Shown here: in pieces, positions 63,913 to 64,000 of the stretch | How the letters are laid out: each line of letters opens with the position of its first letter | How positions within the stretch are numbered: the stretch's first letter is position 1 | Assembly: GCF_003369575.1 (NCBI RefSeq) | Contig: NZ_PIOC01000001.1 | Coordinates: forward strand, 363,596 to 427,595 | Direction of reading: 5' to 3' | Source: Oceanobacillus arenosus | GTDB lineage: Bacteria; Bacillota; Bacilli; Bacillales; Amphibacillaceae | Length of the DNA: 64,000 bases | Made by a program: the position numbers and the translations under genes | Notes under the pieces: generated by a model | What the model was told of the DNA's origin: nothing | The model's database searches: none | The model's input: the letters and a program-made list of their open reading frames with translations, nothing else

Positions 63913-64000
63913 GCCTGGCGGCGTCCTACTCTTGCAGGGACAAAGTCCCAACTACCATCGGCGCTGAAGAGCTTAACTACTGTGTTCGAGATGGGAACAG
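63913..64000 (-). rRNA. rrf: 5S ribosomal RNA (3' part)
   Basis: The minus strand matches Bacillus 5S rRNA from the CTGTTCCCATCTCGAACACA region through AAGCTCTTCAGCGCCGATGG to the 3' end GCCGCCAGGC at 63913. About 88 of some 116 nt are in the window; the rest, and presumably 23S and 16S, lie to the right. Confidence 0.95.

Overview
The window reads as the chromosome of a low-GC, Gram-positive, spore-forming Bacillaceae bacterium, probably a salt- or alkali-tolerant genus near Oceanobacillus, Virgibacillus or Ornithinibacillus. The reasons are the Bacillus-type eps, des-desK-desR, pst and mrp operons, strong GGAGG ribosome sites with many TTG and GTG starts, a CwlC-like spore-lysis amidase, and a 5S rRNA at the right edge. 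Genus assignment is inference. There is no phage, plasmid, IS element or CRISPR array.

Left edge (1-5465, minus strand): the start of an exopolysaccharide (biofilm) operon, epsA-epsB-epsC-epsD. A structured EAR-like antitermination leader, a terminator and a SinR-like box lie between epsB and epsC, and the promoter has a SinR-like palindrome filling its -35/-10 spacer. Directly upstream, in the same orientation, is a small operon with similar boxes. It encodes a 52-residue peptide with a lasso-peptide (paeninodin-type) leader but a Gly/His/Asn/Pro-rich tail, then a GNAT-fold acyltransferase. This is the best candidate for an undescribed system.

5466-16161: a luciferase-like oxidoreductase, a Qnr-like pentapeptide protein, a NERD nuclease-domain protein, an array of eight 40-bp tandem repeats, the complete seven-gene Mrp Na+/H+ antiporter operon (mrpA-G), and a KdpD/UspA-like protein behind a leader hairpin. 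16162-25093: the cold-responsive membrane-fluidity system (des, desK, desR), an orphan PurC-like gene, a CoA-type Nudix hydrolase, a Rex-box-controlled ldh with an FNT channel, and a YpvA-like helicase.

25094-35276: a fosmidomycin-resistance-like MFS pump, a two-component system next to two small membrane proteins that it may control through 11-bp-phased direct repeats, a LytTR regulator, a hotdog thioesterase, a YutJ-like NADH dehydrogenase, a YcxB-like protein, several decayed genes and a HAD phosphatase. 35277-45811: a dispersed 130-bp repeat, an orphan OppA-type lipoprotein, argG-argH with two ARG boxes, a YhfK-like reductase, and the pstS-C-A-B phosphate importer with a Pho box.

45812-64000: an LrgA/LrgB-type pair, a CwlC-like amidase, lipoteichoic acid synthase, small hydrophilic proteins, a small heme-copper-oxidase-like membrane protein, an aldo/keto reductase, namA behind a palindromic operator, a degenerate ABC-ATPase/LytTR fusion followed by an ABC exporter, a phosphotransferase, a POT peptide transporter, a preQ1-I riboswitch controlling a VUT-family (queuosine precursor) transporter, queC, a YhhN protein, a LysM protein, and the 3' part of a 5S rRNA (minus strand), which means a ribosomal operon continues to the right.
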